From Myxococcaceae bacterium JPH2 (GTDB lineage: Bacteria; Myxococcota; Myxococcia; Myxococcales; Myxococcaceae), in contig JAEMGR010000006.1 of NCBI GenBank assembly GCA_016458225.1, positions 62,001 through 126,000 of the forward strand: a DNA stretch of 64,000 nt. The letters are read 5' to 3'. Shown here piece after piece: positions 53,018-64,000 of this stretch (position 1 is its first letter; each line of letters opens with the position of its first letter). Below the pieces are notes generated by a model. The model made no database searches. It was not told the DNA's origin and was given only the letters and a program-made list of their open reading frames with translations. Both the position numbers and the translations under genes were made by a program.

Positions 53018-53837
53018 GCGCGCGGTAGGTGCTGAGCGCCACGTCGCGCTCGCGCAGCCGCTCGCGCACGCGGGGGCTGGTGAGCGCGGCCAGCTCCGCC
53101 TCCCATCCATACGTCCACGCCGGGTCTTCCGGTACGTGTGGCGTGCCATCGCCGGGGTGACACCCCAGCTCGAAGTCCCCGGCCGGCAGTGAATCCAGCA
53201 CCGCGAGCAGCGCGGGCTCATCCAACCGGCCTGCCTCGAACACGCCGCCCGCGCTGACACGGCGCAGGTTCGGTGAGGCCAGGGGCGCCGTGCGCGCGAG
53301 CACCGCGAGCACGGTCGTCTTCAACGCCGGGCCGGGCGCGCGCAGCCAGCCGAGGCGGGGCATCGCGTCGGGCCACCGCAGCGGCAGTCGCTCGCGCTCC
53401 GCCAACGCCTCGACGATGGCGCGCACGCCGGGCAGCACGTGCAGGTGTTGATGCCCATCCAGATGATCCACGTCCACGCCCAGCGCGCGAGCCCGGGACA
53501 CTTGAGCAGACAGCTCTCGCTCCAGCTCGTCGCGCTGAACCTGTCCGGTGAGCCAGGCGCGCGCGAACGTGGCCCAGCTCTGCCGCAGCCGTCCTTGAGG
53601 CGCCACCGTGGGCACGTCGGAGGCGGCCGAGGGCAGGCGCGTGGACAGCGCCAGATGCACGCCCACCGCCAGCCCCTGCTCACGGGCCTGTCGCGCCGCC
53701 TCGGGCGCGGTGGGCCCGGTGGACAAGAGCGTGGCGCTGGTGACGATGCCTTCGCGGTGCGCCTTCAGGATGCCTGCATCCAGTGAGGGATGCAGGCCGA
53801 GGTCATCCGCGTTGACGATGAGGCGGGTGCGGGCCAT
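53010..53837 (-). CDS. YdjC/ChbG/HpnK-family polysaccharide or hopanoid-linked deacetylase
   Basis: 275 residues. The metal site typical of the family is present: RLIVNADDLGLHPSLDAGIL (two Asp), GLAVGVHLALSTRLP (His) and VDHLDGHQHLHVLPGV (His cluster). FELGCHPGDGTPHVPEDP closes the active site. The family deacetylates N-acetylated sugars such as chitobiose, and HpnK members act in hopanoid synthesis; the exact substrate is unknown. The start at 53837 is an ATG directly before the family N-terminus. It sits 5 bases downstream of the GT2 gene, so they form an operon. Confidence 0.83.
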   Translation of the reverse strand: MARTRLIVNADDLGLHPSLDAGILKAHREGIVTSATLLSTGPTAPEAARQAREQGLAVGVHLALSTRLPSAASDVPTVAPQGRLRQSWATFARAWLTGQVQRDELERELSAQVSRARALGVDVDHLDGHQHLHVLPGVRAIVEALAERERLPLRWPDAMPRLGWLRAPGPALKTTVLAVLARTAPLASPNLRRVSAGGVFEAGRLDEPALLAVLDSLPAGDFELGCHPGDGTPHVPEDPAWTYGWEAELAALTSPRVRERLRERDVALSTYRALT

Positions 53838-53842
53838 GGGGC

Positions 53843-54637
53843 TCAGCCGCGCGCGGCTCGGCCCGGGGCGGGCGGCGTGCGCAGGGCGGCCACCGTCGGC
53901 GGCAGGCGCACCGGCTGCTGCGGCGCCGTCGGGGTGCGCGTCTCCGGGTACAGCCGCACCAGCTCCTTCACCATCTTCACGATGACCGAGGGCGAGGCCA
54001 GCGTGGAGATGCCACGCGTGCGCGGGAAGTAGTCCACGCCCATCTGGAACACGCGGAAGCCCTTGCGGATGGCCTTCACCACCAGCTCGGCGTCGATGAA
54101 CGAGCCCTGGCTCTTGAGCTCGATGGACTCCAGCACGCGGCGGTGCATCACCTTGAAGCTGAAGTTCACGTCCTTGATCTGGATGTCGAACAAGGAGCGG
54201 ATGAGCATGTTGTAGACGAACGAGTAGATGATCCGCTTGGGACCCTCGCTCGTGCGGTCGAACCGGAAGGCGCAGATCATGTCCGCCTCCAGGTACTCCA
54301 TGAGATGCAGCGCGCGCTCCAGCTCGCGCATGTCCCACGGCAGGTCGATGTCGGAGTAGGCGATGATGTCCTTCGTCGACGACGAGAAGCCGGTGCGCAT
54401 CGCGCCGCCCAGCTTCAGGTTCTCCGGATGCGTGATGACGCGGACCTGCGGATGCTTCGCGGCCAGCGCGTCACAGATTTCCTGCGTCCGATCCGTGGAT
54501 GCGTCGTTGACGATGATGACTTCGTAGTCGTCGGTCAGTCGCGCCAGCGCCTCCAGGGCGCGTTCGACGGCTCGCTCGACGTAATCCTCTTCATTCCACG
54601 CGGGAAAAAAGAGGCTGATGCTCGGGTACTTGCCCAC
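53843..54637 (-). CDS. Family 2 glycosyltransferase (polyprenyl-phosphate mannose synthase-like)
   Basis: 264 residues. The GT-A fold is evident: SISLFFPAWNEEDYVERAVE, DYEVIIVNDASTDRTQEICD and the metal-binding DIIAYSDIDLPWDM (DxD). DVNFSFKVMHRRVLE and GSFIDAELVVKAIRKGF are acceptor-side motifs. There is no membrane helix, so it is probably peripheral on the inner face. The GTG at 54637 has CGAGG upstream; an ATG at 54745 would overlap the divergent cyclase gene and add unrelated residues. It likely supplies an activated sugar lipid for the nearby PIG-V-like enzyme (inference). Confidence 0.83.
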   Translation of the reverse strand: MGKYPSISLFFPAWNEEDYVERAVERALEALARLTDDYEVIIVNDASTDRTQEICDALAAKHPQVRVITHPENLKLGGAMRTGFSSSTKDIIAYSDIDLPWDMRELERALHLMEYLEADMICAFRFDRTSEGPKRIIYSFVYNMLIRSLFDIQIKDVNFSFKVMHRRVLESIELKSQGSFIDAELVVKAIRKGFRVFQMGVDYFPRTRGISTLASPSVIVKMVKELVRLYPETRTPTAPQQPVRLPPTVAALRTPPAPGRAARG

Positions 54638-54743
54638 CAGGGAGACCTCGCGGCGTGTGTGCGGCTCTGAACGGCGCTCGCTAGCAGAGCCTTCCCGAGG
54701 AACGCAAACCGGGACTCGCTCTCCAGTCAACACTCGTGCTACC

Positions 54744-55721
<978 letters not shown>

Positions 55722-55795
55722 CCTGGGTCATTAACCCTGAGTCTGATTTGACCCCTCAGTGCCGGGTGGGTTTGGATTGACCCTGACGCTAATTG

Positions 55796-55819
55796 TCACA
55801 CCCCGAAAAACGGGTGTGA
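55796..55819. promoter_or_regulatory. Inverted repeat, candidate upstream activator site
   Basis: TCACACCC-N8-GGGTGTGA, a perfect 8-bp inverted repeat centred about 67 bases before the predicted sigma-54 transcription start. Three TT(G/A)ACCCTGA-like direct repeats lie further upstream (55730, 55747, 55776). A minor terminator role for the upstream cyclase gene is possible. Confidence 0.5.
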
Positions 55820-55847
55820 TTCCAGGGACTTCGCGTGCTTCCAGGGT

Positions 55848-55863
55848 TGGCAGGGGCATTGCA
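55848..55863 (+). promoter_or_regulatory. Sigma-54 (-24/-12) promoter
   Basis: TGGCAGGGGCATTGCA has the invariant GG and GC separated by exactly 10 bases and matches TGGCAC-N5-TTGC at all but one position. Transcription should start near 55874, giving a leader of about 12 bases that still includes the GGAAAG ribosome binding site before ATG 55886. Confidence 0.7.
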
Positions 55864-55885
55864 AAAGTCAGGCGTCGGAAAGTCC

Positions 55886-57462
55886 ATGGGGCCTCAGGTG
55901 GCACAGGTGCACGCACAGGAAGCAGTCCCTCGCGGGAGACTGCTGCTCGTGGACGACGAGGAGAACATCCTCAAGTCCATCCGCCGCGTGCTGCGTCGCG
56001 GTGACTGGGACATCGAGACGGCGACGGACGCGGAGCAGGGGCTGCGGTTGCTCGAGCGGTTCCACCCGGAGGTCGTCATCTCGGACTTCCGGATGCCGGG
56101 GATGAACGGGGTGGAGTTCCTCACCCGCGTGAAGCAGCAGGAGCCGCGCGCCCAGCGCATCATGCTCACCGGGCAGGCGGATCAGCAGGCCATCGAGGAG
56201 GCCATCAACCGCTCGGAGATCTTCCGCTTCATCTCCAAGCCGTGGAACGACAGCCACCTGGTGCTCACGGTGAAGAGCGCGTTCGAGCAGTACGCGCTCC
56301 AAGCGGAGAACGAGCGGCTGTACCGCGTGACGCAGGAGCAGAACGCGGAGCTCAAGCGCCTCAACGCGGACCTGGAAGAGCGCGTCGCGCAGCGCACGCG
56401 CATGCTCAGCCTGGCCAAGCGCGAGTGGGAGCTGTCGTTCGACTGCATGGAGACGCCGCTGGCGGTGGTGCGCACGCGCGACTTCGCCGTGCGCCGCGCC
56501 AACGTGGCCTACGCGCAGGTGGCGCACCGCTCCATCGAGGAGATTCCCTCCGATACGCCCTGCCATCGCTATCTCTTCGGCCGTGACGAGCCGTGCGTGG
56601 GCTGTCCGCTGCCCGCGGCCATGGAAAGCGGCAAGGGCGCGCGCGGCGAGGTCCAGCAGGCGGGGCGCACCTACGTGGTGGCCGCCTATCCCTTCGCGGG
56701 AGATGACCGCGCGGTGTGCACGTACCGCGACGTCACCGAGGAGCAGGCCATCACCCGCCGGCTTATTGAGACCGAGAAGATGGCGGCAGTGGGGCAGCTC
56801 GCGGGCGGCGTGGCGCACGAAATCAACAACCCGCTGGGAGGCATCCTCGCCTTCGCGCAGCTCATGTCGCGCGACGCGGGCCGTGTCGACTCGGACCTCG
56901 AGTCGCTCAAGCTCATCGAGGAGAGCGCGCTGCGCTGCAAGCGCATCGTGGAAAGCCTGCTGAAGTTCAGCCGCCACAGCCGCGTGGAGGACCGTCGCCT
57001 GTTCGACGTGTCCAAGTGCGTGGAGGACGCGGCGGTGCTCTTCCGCGCGCAGCTCAAGTCCACGCCCAAGGTGGAGCTGTCCCTGGGGCTCATGGAGGGG
57101 TTGCCCAAGGTGTACGGCGACCCCGGCCAGCTCGCGCAGGTGGTGCTCAACCTGCTGCAGAACGGCTTGCAGGCGCTGCCGACGCCCGAGGGGAAGCTGA
57201 CGCTGGAGACGGGTCGCGACGGCGACCGGTGCTTCTTCGCGGTGTCGGACACCGGCTCGGGCATCGAGGAGCGCTACCTGCCGCGCATCTTCGAGCCGTC
57301 CTTCACCACCAAGCCCCCTGGCGAGGGCACGGGCCTGGGCCTGTCCATCGCCTACCGCATCGTCCAGGACCACGGGGGGAGCTTCCACGTGGATACCCAG
57401 CCCGGCTCGGGTTCTCGCTTCACCGTCTTCCTGCCTATTCCCCTGCAGCTCGAGAGGTTGCC

Positions 57463-57466
<4 letters not shown>
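55886..57466 (+). CDS. Hybrid response regulator-histidine kinase
   Basis: 526 residues. An N-terminal receiver (about 15-135) holds LLLVDDEENILKSIRRVLRR, phospho-acceptor Asp67 in VVISDFRMPG, and FRFISKPWND (Lys). A coiled coil follows (about 145-185), then a PAS-like domain with CHRYLFGRDEPCVGCPLPAA, where the CxxC pair could bind metal or sense redox. The kinase core has GGVAHEINNPLGGILAFAQL (His311), NLLQNGLQALPT and GTGLGLSIAYRIVQDHGG. It overlaps the downstream activator gene by GTGA. The order suggests a relay: own receiver, own kinase, then the sigma-54 activator. Confidence 0.9.
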
Positions 57467-58926
<1,460 letters not shown>

Positions 58927-58936
58927 CGCCTGGGGC

Positions 58937-60277
58937 TCACCCGTCCTCGCCCGGCTCGCTCTCCGTCACGCGACGGGCAGCGAGCTGGCGCTGGATGTCC
59001 TCGTAGCGCTCGGACAGCTCTCGTTCGAAGCCGTTCTGCGAGGGGTTGTAGAAGTGCCGCGAGCGCAGGGCCTCGGGCAGGTAGTTCTCGGGGACGTAGT
59101 GGCCCTCGAAGTTGTGCGGGTACTTATAGCCGCCGCCGTAGCCCAGCGACTTCATCAGCTTGGTGGGCGCGTTGCGCAGGTGCATGGGCACGGGCAGCGC
59201 GCCCTCCTGCGTGACGGCGGCGCGCGCGGCGGCGTAGGCGGTAATCACCGCGTTCGACTTGGGCGCCAGCGCCAGGTACGTGACGGCCTGGGTGAGGGGC
59301 AGGGTGCCCTCGGGCAGGCCCATCAACTGGAAGGCTCGCAGCGCGTCCACCGCCACGCTCAAGGCGCGAGGGTCCGCGTTTCCCACGTCCTCCGACGCGA
59401 AGATGACCATGCGGCGGAAGATGAAGACGGGGTCCTCGCCCGCCTCCAGCATGCGCGTCATCCAGTAGAGCGCCGCGTCCACGTCGCTGCCGCGCATGGA
59501 TTTGATGAAGGCGCTGACGACGTTGTAGTGCTCCTCGCCGCCCTTGTCGTAGAGCAGCATCTTCTGCTGGAGCGACTCCTCGGCGGCCTTGCGGTCCACC
59601 TGCGCGCCCCCGTAGGCCGCGGCCACCTCCAGCGCGGTGAGCGCCTTGCGTGCGTCGCCGCCCGCCGCCTCCGCGATGAAGGCCAGCGCCTCGTCATCCA
59701 CCTGCACCTTGCCCGCGAGCCCCCGTGGGTCTCCCACCGCGCGGCGCAGCAGCGATACCAGCTCGTCCTCTTCGAGCCCTCGCAACGTGACGACGCGCGC
59801 GCGGGAGAGGAGCGCGGCGTTCACCTCGAACGAGGGGTTCTCCGTGGTGGCGCCGATGAGCGTCACCGTGCCCTTCTCCACGTGGGGCAACAGCGCGTCC
59901 TGCTGGGCCTTGTTGAAGCGGTGGATCTCGTCGATGAACAGGAAGGTGCGCTGCCGGTTCATCTTCCAGCGCTCCTGCGCGCGCGCCACCGTCTCGCGGA
60001 TGTCCTTCACGCCCGCGAGCACGGCGGACAGCGCCTCGAACGCGGCGCCCGTGCTGCGGGCCACGAGCTGTGCGAGCGTCGTCTTTCCAGTCCCCGGGGG
60101 GCCCCAGAGGATGAGGCTGGGCACCCGGTCCTGCTCCAGCGCCCGGCGCAGGAAGCGCCCCTCGCCCGTGAGGTGCTCCTGGCCCAGAAACTCGGCCAGG
60201 GTGGTGGGCCGCATGCGCTCGGCGAGCGGGGCCTGGGCGGCCTGCTCCTTGAGGCCCGCGTGTTCGAAGAGGTCCAT
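58937..60277 (-). CDS. rarA: Replication-associated recombination protein A (AAA+ ATPase)
   Basis: 446 residues, the normal MgsA/RarA length. The N-terminal PLAERMRPTTLAEFLGQEHL is typical of clamp-loader relatives. Walker A is LILWGPPGTGKTTLAQLVAR and Walker B TFLFIDEIHRFNKAQQDALL; sensor 1 is in IGATTENPSFEVN. The C-terminal MgsA_C domain includes VSAFIKSMRGSDVDAALYW and the terminal KYPHNFEGHYVPENYLPE. It acts at stalled forks with SSB. The ATG at 60277 was chosen since the family starts at MDLFEHAG. It is convergent with the sigma-54 activator gene, 10 bases apart. Confidence 0.94.
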   Translation of the reverse strand: MDLFEHAGLKEQAAQAPLAERMRPTTLAEFLGQEHLTGEGRFLRRALEQDRVPSLILWGPPGTGKTTLAQLVARSTGAAFEALSAVLAGVKDIRETVARAQERWKMNRQRTFLFIDEIHRFNKAQQDALLPHVEKGTVTLIGATTENPSFEVNAALLSRARVVTLRGLEEDELVSLLRRAVGDPRGLAGKVQVDDEALAFIAEAAGGDARKALTALEVAAAYGGAQVDRKAAEESLQQKMLLYDKGGEEHYNVVSAFIKSMRGSDVDAALYWMTRMLEAGEDPVFIFRRMVIFASEDVGNADPRALSVAVDALRAFQLMGLPEGTLPLTQAVTYLALAPKSNAVITAYAAARAAVTQEGALPVPMHLRNAPTKLMKSLGYGGGYKYPHNFEGHYVPENYLPEALRSRHFYNPSQNGFERELSERYEDIQRQLAARRVTESEPGEDG

Positions 60278-60405
60278 GTCGAGGGCCCACCCTAGCGTCC
60301 CGCCCGGGAAAATCCCCGGTTCGCGCACCGCCAGATGTCCGGGGGCGGGCAGCTCGCATTTCCGGTGAGCGCCCGGCCAGCCGCCTGGATTAGAAAGGGG
60401 GCCGC

Positions 60406-61251
60406 GTGCAGACCCTGGCAATTGTCGCGAAGAGGGATAAACCCGAGGCCGTGGCGCTGGCGGTGCAGATCCGCGAGCGCTACCCCCACCTGACCGTCCT
60501 GGCGGACCGGACCCTGGCGCAGACGCTGGGCTGGCCGCGGGTGACGGACCGGGAGCTGGCCACCCGCTCGGACCTGGTGGTGGTGCTCGGCGGAGATGGC
60601 ACGCTCATCTACGCAGCGCGCATGCTCTCGGGGCGAGGCGTCCCCATCCTGGGCGTCAACCTGGGCAGCCTGGGCTTCATGACCGAGATTCCGGTCGAGG
60701 AGCTGTTCTCTACGCTGTCCGAGGTGCTGGAGGGGCGCTTCCAGACGGACTCGCGCATGAAGCTGTCGTGCCGGCTCCTGCGCGAGGGCAAGGTGCTCGT
60801 CGAGGACGAGGTGCTCAACGACATCGTCATCAACAAGGGCGCCCTGGCGCGCATCGCGGACCACGAGACGTCCATCGATGGGGTGCCCATCACCACGTAC
60901 AAGGCGGACGGCGTCATCCTCGCGACGCCCACGGGCTCCACCGCGTACTCGCTGTCGGCGGGGGGGCCCATCGTCCATCCCTCGGTGGACTGCACGGTGC
61001 TGTCGCCCATCTGCTCGCACGCGCTCACGCAGCGCTCGATTGTCGTCCCCGCGGACCGCGTCATCCGCATCACGCTGCGCAGCGAGACGGCGGACACCTA
61101 CCTCACGTTGGATGGGCAGACGGGCCACTCGCTGCAAGGCGGGGACTGCATCGAGGTGGTGCGCTCGTCCAACCGCGTGAACCTGGTGCGCAACCCGCGC
61201 GTGGCCTACTTCACCATCCTCCGGCAGAAGCTCCACTGGGGAGAGCGCTGA
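60406..61251 (+). CDS. nadK: NAD kinase
   Basis: 281 residues. The active-site GGDGT motif is in VVVLGGDGTLIYAARMLSG (about 65-80), followed by LGVNLGSLGFMTEIPVEEL, the NDIVINKGALARIADHE (NE/D motif) and ATPTGSTAYSLSAGGPIVHP. It phosphorylates NAD to NADP. GTG start at 60406 behind AAAGGGGG. It has the normal bacterial length. The downstream DUF218 gene begins 10 bases after the stop. The divergent gap to rarA is 128 bases, which holds both promoters. Confidence 0.94.
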   Translation: MQTLAIVAKRDKPEAVALAVQIRERYPHLTVLADRTLAQTLGWPRVTDRELATRSDLVVVLGGDGTLIYAARMLSGRGVPILGVNLGSLGFMTEIPVEELFSTLSEVLEGRFQTDSRMKLSCRLLREGKVLVEDEVLNDIVINKGALARIADHETSIDGVPITTYKADGVILATPTGSTAYSLSAGGPIVHPSVDCTVLSPICSHALTQRSIVVPADRVIRITLRSETADTYLTLDGQTGHSLQGGDCIEVVRSSNRVNLVRNPRVAYFTILRQKLHWGER

Positions 61252-61261
61252 CCGTCGGGCG

Positions 61262-62038
61262 ATGTTCCTCTTCCTGTCGAAGGTGCTGGACCTGCTCCTC
61301 GCGCCGCTGACGTGGGCGCTCGTGGGCCTCGTGGCGGGCACGGTGCTCGCGCGCCGCTGGCCCCGGGGCTCGCGGGTGTTGTTGGGCCTAGGGCTCGCGG
61401 TGCTGCTGGCCTTCTCGTCCGAGCCCGTGTCCGCATGGCTTACGCGCGCCACCGAGGCGAGCGCGGTGAGCACCTGGCGCGAGGAGGTCGTCTACGACGC
61501 GGTCATCGTCCTGGGCGGTGGGTTGGACCCCTCGGCCTCCGAGCGCACGGGGCAGCCCGAGTACAACGCGGCCGTGGAGCGCGTGCTGCGCGGCTTCGAG
61601 TTGCTGCGCGCGGGCAGGGCGCGGCAGGTGCTGCTGTCCGGTGGCTCGTTGGATCCGCGCCCGGAGGCGGTGGTGGAGGCGGACGTGCTCGCGAAGCAGC
61701 TCCAGGAATGGGGCATCGCGCCCGAGCGCATCATCACCGAGGGCCGGAGCCGCAACACGCGCGAGAACGCCTTGGAGTCCGCGCGCATCATCCGTGAGCG
61801 GGGCTGGCGCTCGCTGCTCCTGGTGACGAGCGCCGCGCACATGCCTCGCGCGGCCGGCTGCTTCGCCGCGGTGGGGCTGCACCCGGACACGCTCGTGGTG
61901 GACGTGCGCGCCTCGAATACGCCGCTGTCGCGCATGAGCTGGTTGCCGCGCGCGGGCGCGCTCAGCCAGAGCACGGATGTGCTGCGAGAGCTGGCCGGGC
62001 GCTGGGTGTACCGCGTGCGCGGGTGGACCGCGCCCTGA
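61262..62038 (+). CDS. YdcF/ElyC-like DUF218 membrane protein
   Basis: 258 residues. Two N-terminal helices (about 5-50) anchor a periplasmic DUF218 domain: YDAVIVLGGGLDPSASERTG, LLSGGSLDPRPEAVVEADVL, IITEGRSRNTRENALESARI and LLLVTSAAHMPRAAGCFAAV. The family includes ElyC and SanA, linked to envelope integrity and lipid II metabolism. The conserved Asp, Arg and His suggest an enzymatic site, but the reaction is unsettled. It is cotranscribed with nadK (10-base gap). It converges with the di-heme lipoprotein gene with no spacing at all. Confidence 0.85.
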   Translation: MFLFLSKVLDLLLAPLTWALVGLVAGTVLARRWPRGSRVLLGLGLAVLLAFSSEPVSAWLTRATEASAVSTWREEVVYDAVIVLGGGLDPSASERTGQPEYNAAVERVLRGFELLRAGRARQVLLSGGSLDPRPEAVVEADVLAKQLQEWGIAPERIITEGRSRNTRENALESARIIRERGWRSLLLVTSAAHMPRAAGCFAAVGLHPDTLVVDVRASNTPLSRMSWLPRAGALSQSTDVLRELAGRWVYRVRGWTAP

Positions 62039-63487
62039 CTAGAGCGACTCGAGGAAGGTGACCACCGCGGCGCGTGCGTCCTCGGACAGTGCGCGGAAGC
62101 GCGCTTGCGCGGGCGCTGCTTCTCCTCCGTGCCAGAGGATGGCCTCGGTGAGCGAGCGCGCGCGGCCGTCGTGCAGGAAGCGCGTGTGGCCACTCACCAT
62201 GCGGGTTCGGCCCACGCCCCACAGCGGCGGGGTGCGCCACTCGCGGCCCGTGGCTTCGAAGTCTTCGCGTCCGTCCGCGAGCCCCTCGCCCAGGTCGTGC
62301 AGCAACAGGTCCGAGTACGGCCAGATGCGCTGGCCAGACAGCTCCGGGTATCCCTCCAGTGTCCCGGTCACGTACGAGGGCCGGTGGCACTTCGCGCAGC
62401 CCAATTCATGGAACAGGCCTTTGCCTCGCAGCACCGCCGGCGCATCCACGCCCGAGCGCGTGGGCGTGGCCAGGGTGTGGCTGAAGAAGTCGAGCGCCGC
62501 GGCCTGTCGCGCGTTCACCTCGGGCGCGCCTCCCGATGGTTGGGCCTGACACGCAGCCTGCCCCGGCATGCAGTTCTCGGTGGGCAGCAACGGAGACGTC
62601 AGCCCGAGGTCACCCAGGAGCGCGCCCGCGTTCTGGTGCTCCAGGTCCGGCTGATTGGCCTTCCACCCGAAGCGCCCCACCACCGTGGCGCCGAGCCGCC
62701 GATTCCAGACGCGGTTCGGCCGACCGGAGATGCCATCGCCATTCGCATCGTCGGCGTCTGCCCAGGACAGCAGGTCCGTCTCGGTCACCGCTGCGAGCAG
62801 GCCCAGGCCAATCATGGGCTGCGCCACGCGCGCGGAGGTGCGCAGGTCCGGCGACATCGGCCCGTGGGCCAGCCCCTGCAACAGGAACTCTGGATGGGTC
62901 AGCGCGTAGGCCGTGCCATCGGTGAACGTGCCGGACACCTCGGTCCAGCGGGCGCGCACCTGGCCCTCCGCGGGCACGCCGGGGATGGCTCGCGGCTGGA
63001 GCTGGTCTCCGTACGTGGGCTCGGGAACGGGAGCGCCGTGTGCGTCGCGCCCGGGCACTGACAGGCGCACGAGCAGCGTGTCGGCCACCTCGCCCACCGC
63101 GGGTGCGCGGCCTCGGCCATGACCGAGATGGCACGCGACGCACGAGACGGAGTGGAAGAGGGGACCCAGTCCATCACGGTCCGCGCGAGCACCCGGTGCG
63201 GCCATCCAGTCCGCTTCGAAGAGGGCCTCGCCCACCAGGAACTCGGTGCGGCGCTCCAGCGTGAGGTTCGCGGCGGGTCGCGTGAAGGCGCTCGCGCTCG
63301 AGTCGGCCACGCTGGTGGTGCCTCCGGGTCGCTCCTCGCCTTCCTCCACCACGTCGTGGCGGGCGGGAGGCTCGGGCGTGACGGGCGGTTGGGTGGTGGG
63401 CGGCTCCGTGGGCCGCGTGTCCTTCGTCTCACCGCAGCCGCCCAGCGCGAGCAGGGCGAGCAGCCCGAGCCGGGCGGCGCGGCTCAC
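62039..63487 (-). CDS. Di-heme oxidoreductase-like lipoprotein (DUF1111 family)
   Basis: 482 residues. A lipoprotein signal ends LLALGGCGE (Cys about 18) with a Thr/Pro-rich linker. The two c-type haem sites are SVSCVACHLGHGRG (about 127) and LGCAKCHRPSYVTG (about 365). GLGLLAAVTETDLLSWADAD, FGWKANQPDLEHQNAGALLG and the late RTPPLWGVGRTR with FLHDGRARSLTEAILWHGGE are typical of the DUF1111 or thiol oxidoreductase-like family, distantly related to MauG. Substrate unknown. The GTG at 63487 overlaps the stop of the upstream RCC1-repeat gene (GTGA), so translation is coupled. Confidence 0.87.
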   Translation of the reverse strand: MSRAARLGLLALLALGGCGETKDTRPTEPPTTQPPVTPEPPARHDVVEEGEERPGGTTSVADSSASAFTRPAANLTLERRTEFLVGEALFEADWMAAPGARADRDGLGPLFHSVSCVACHLGHGRGRAPAVGEVADTLLVRLSVPGRDAHGAPVPEPTYGDQLQPRAIPGVPAEGQVRARWTEVSGTFTDGTAYALTHPEFLLQGLAHGPMSPDLRTSARVAQPMIGLGLLAAVTETDLLSWADADDANGDGISGRPNRVWNRRLGATVVGRFGWKANQPDLEHQNAGALLGDLGLTSPLLPTENCMPGQAACQAQPSGGAPEVNARQAAALDFFSHTLATPTRSGVDAPAVLRGKGLFHELGCAKCHRPSYVTGTLEGYPELSGQRIWPYSDLLLHDLGEGLADGREDFEATGREWRTPPLWGVGRTRMVSGHTRFLHDGRARSLTEAILWHGGEAAPAQARFRALSEDARAAVVTFLESL

Positions 63488-64000
63488 GGCAGCACCACCT
63501 GGAGCGGATCCGGGAAGGACCAGTTCTCCAGAAGGTCCGTGCGGCCCAGCGACCCCTTCGAGTTCCAGCCCCAGACGTAGACGGAGTTGTCGCCGCGCAT
63601 GCTGATGACGTGGGTGGCGCCCAGTCCCAGCGAGGCGATGCGGCCGAGCCCCGGGGCCGACGGAGTGGGGGTGCCCTTGTCCTTCGTGTCGCTGAGGCCG
63701 AGCTGACCGTTGCCGTTCTGCCCCCAGCCCATCAGCGTGCCATCCGCCCGGCGCACGAATCCAAACAGCCCGTTGGCCCAGACGGCGCGCGCGTCCGTCA
63801 TTCCCTTCACCTTCACGGGGACGGCGCTCTGCTTCTCCGCGCTGATGGCACCCGTGCCGAGCTGTCCCGCGGAATCCAGGCCCCACGCGGACACCGTTCC
63901 ATCCGCGTGAACGGCGAGGACGTGGTCGCGGCCCGTGGCGATGTCCACCACGTTCTCCACGCCGGGGACCTTCTCGGGAGTCGGGTGATTGACGGCGTCC
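63484..64000 (-). CDS. RCC1-repeat beta-propeller protein, 3' part only
   Basis: The reading frame continues unbroken to the right edge, so the true start lies outside. Three RCC1-type repeats are visible, each with the DGTVSAWG-type core: HADGTVSAWGLDSAGQLGTG, RADGTLMGWGQNGNGQLGLS and the degenerate GDNSVYVWGWNSKGSLGRT. About seven such blades form a propeller used for protein binding; exported bacterial versions are common in myxobacteria. It is the upstream partner of the di-heme lipoprotein in a translationally coupled operon. The signal peptide is not visible. Confidence 0.85.
   Translation of the reverse strand, partial: DAVNHPTPEKVPGVENVVDIATGRDHVLAVHADGTVSAWGLDSAGQLGTGAISAEKQSAVPVKVKGMTDARAVWANGLFGFVRRADGTLMGWGQNGNGQLGLSDTKDKGTPTPSAPGLGRIASLGLGATHVISMRGDNSVYVWGWNSKGSLGRTDLLENWSFPDPLQVVLP

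Overview
The window is a piece of a high-GC (about 70 percent) myxobacterial chromosome, most likely from the Myxococcus/Corallococcus/Archangium side of the group. The evidence is the codon bias, many secreted proteins and lipoproteins of unknown function, a copy of the Myxococcus-type Cys-rich repeat (31.2 kb), a Hanks kinase paired with a Myxococcales-type sigma factor, and several two-component systems including an NtrC-type activator. I see no insertion sequence, phage block, CRISPR array or rRNA. The species call is inference.

Layout. 0-4.8 kb: the end of an S41 C-terminal processing peptidase, a YbhN-like membrane protein, an MgtA-type Mg2+ P-type ATPase and a small SET-domain protein. 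4.9-9.3 kb: a DUF1592-group lipoprotein and its DUF1552 partner, then a pectinacetylesterase-like secreted hydrolase. 9.5-17.6 kb: a LysR regulator, a HelD-like superfamily-1 helicase, an outer-membrane barrel, an acyl-CoA dehydrogenase, an NmrA-like reductase and a periplasmic glutaredoxin-like protein. 17.7-23.2 kb: a PAS histidine kinase and a divergent pair made of a Ser/Thr kinase with an N-terminal zinc anti-sigma motif and a sigma factor. 23.3-35.5 kb: mostly exported proteins, with a lipidated penicillin-binding protein, a papain-like peptidase and two tandem Cys-rich lipoproteins behind a Fur-like operator.

35.7-46 kb: a secreted subtilase, rubredoxin, a zinc-ribbon/Cys-rich membrane protein, an acetyltransferase, the remnant of an outer-membrane porin, a NarL-type two-component system, and an operon of two eukaryote-like enzymes (an SCP/NIF phosphatase and a METTL25-like methyltransferase). 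46.5-46.8 kb: tRNA-Val and tRNA-Asp with a clear promoter and terminator. 47.1-54.6 kb: hemE, the fadI-fadJ beta-oxidation operon, a PIG-V-like mannosyltransferase, a YdjC/HpnK deacetylase and a family-2 glycosyltransferase. 54.7-58.9 kb: a diguanylate cyclase with a degenerate receiver, then a histidine kinase and a sigma-54 activator behind a sigma-54 promoter with an inverted repeat upstream. 58.9-64 kb: rarA, nadK, a DUF218 protein, a di-heme oxidoreductase-like lipoprotein and an RCC1-repeat protein running off the right edge.

The strongest regulatory stories are the sigma-54 promoter in front of an operon that encodes its own type of activator, the kinase/anti-sigma/sigma pair with 23 bp between start codons, and the 17-bp Fur-like palindrome upstream of the tandem Cys-rich lipoproteins.
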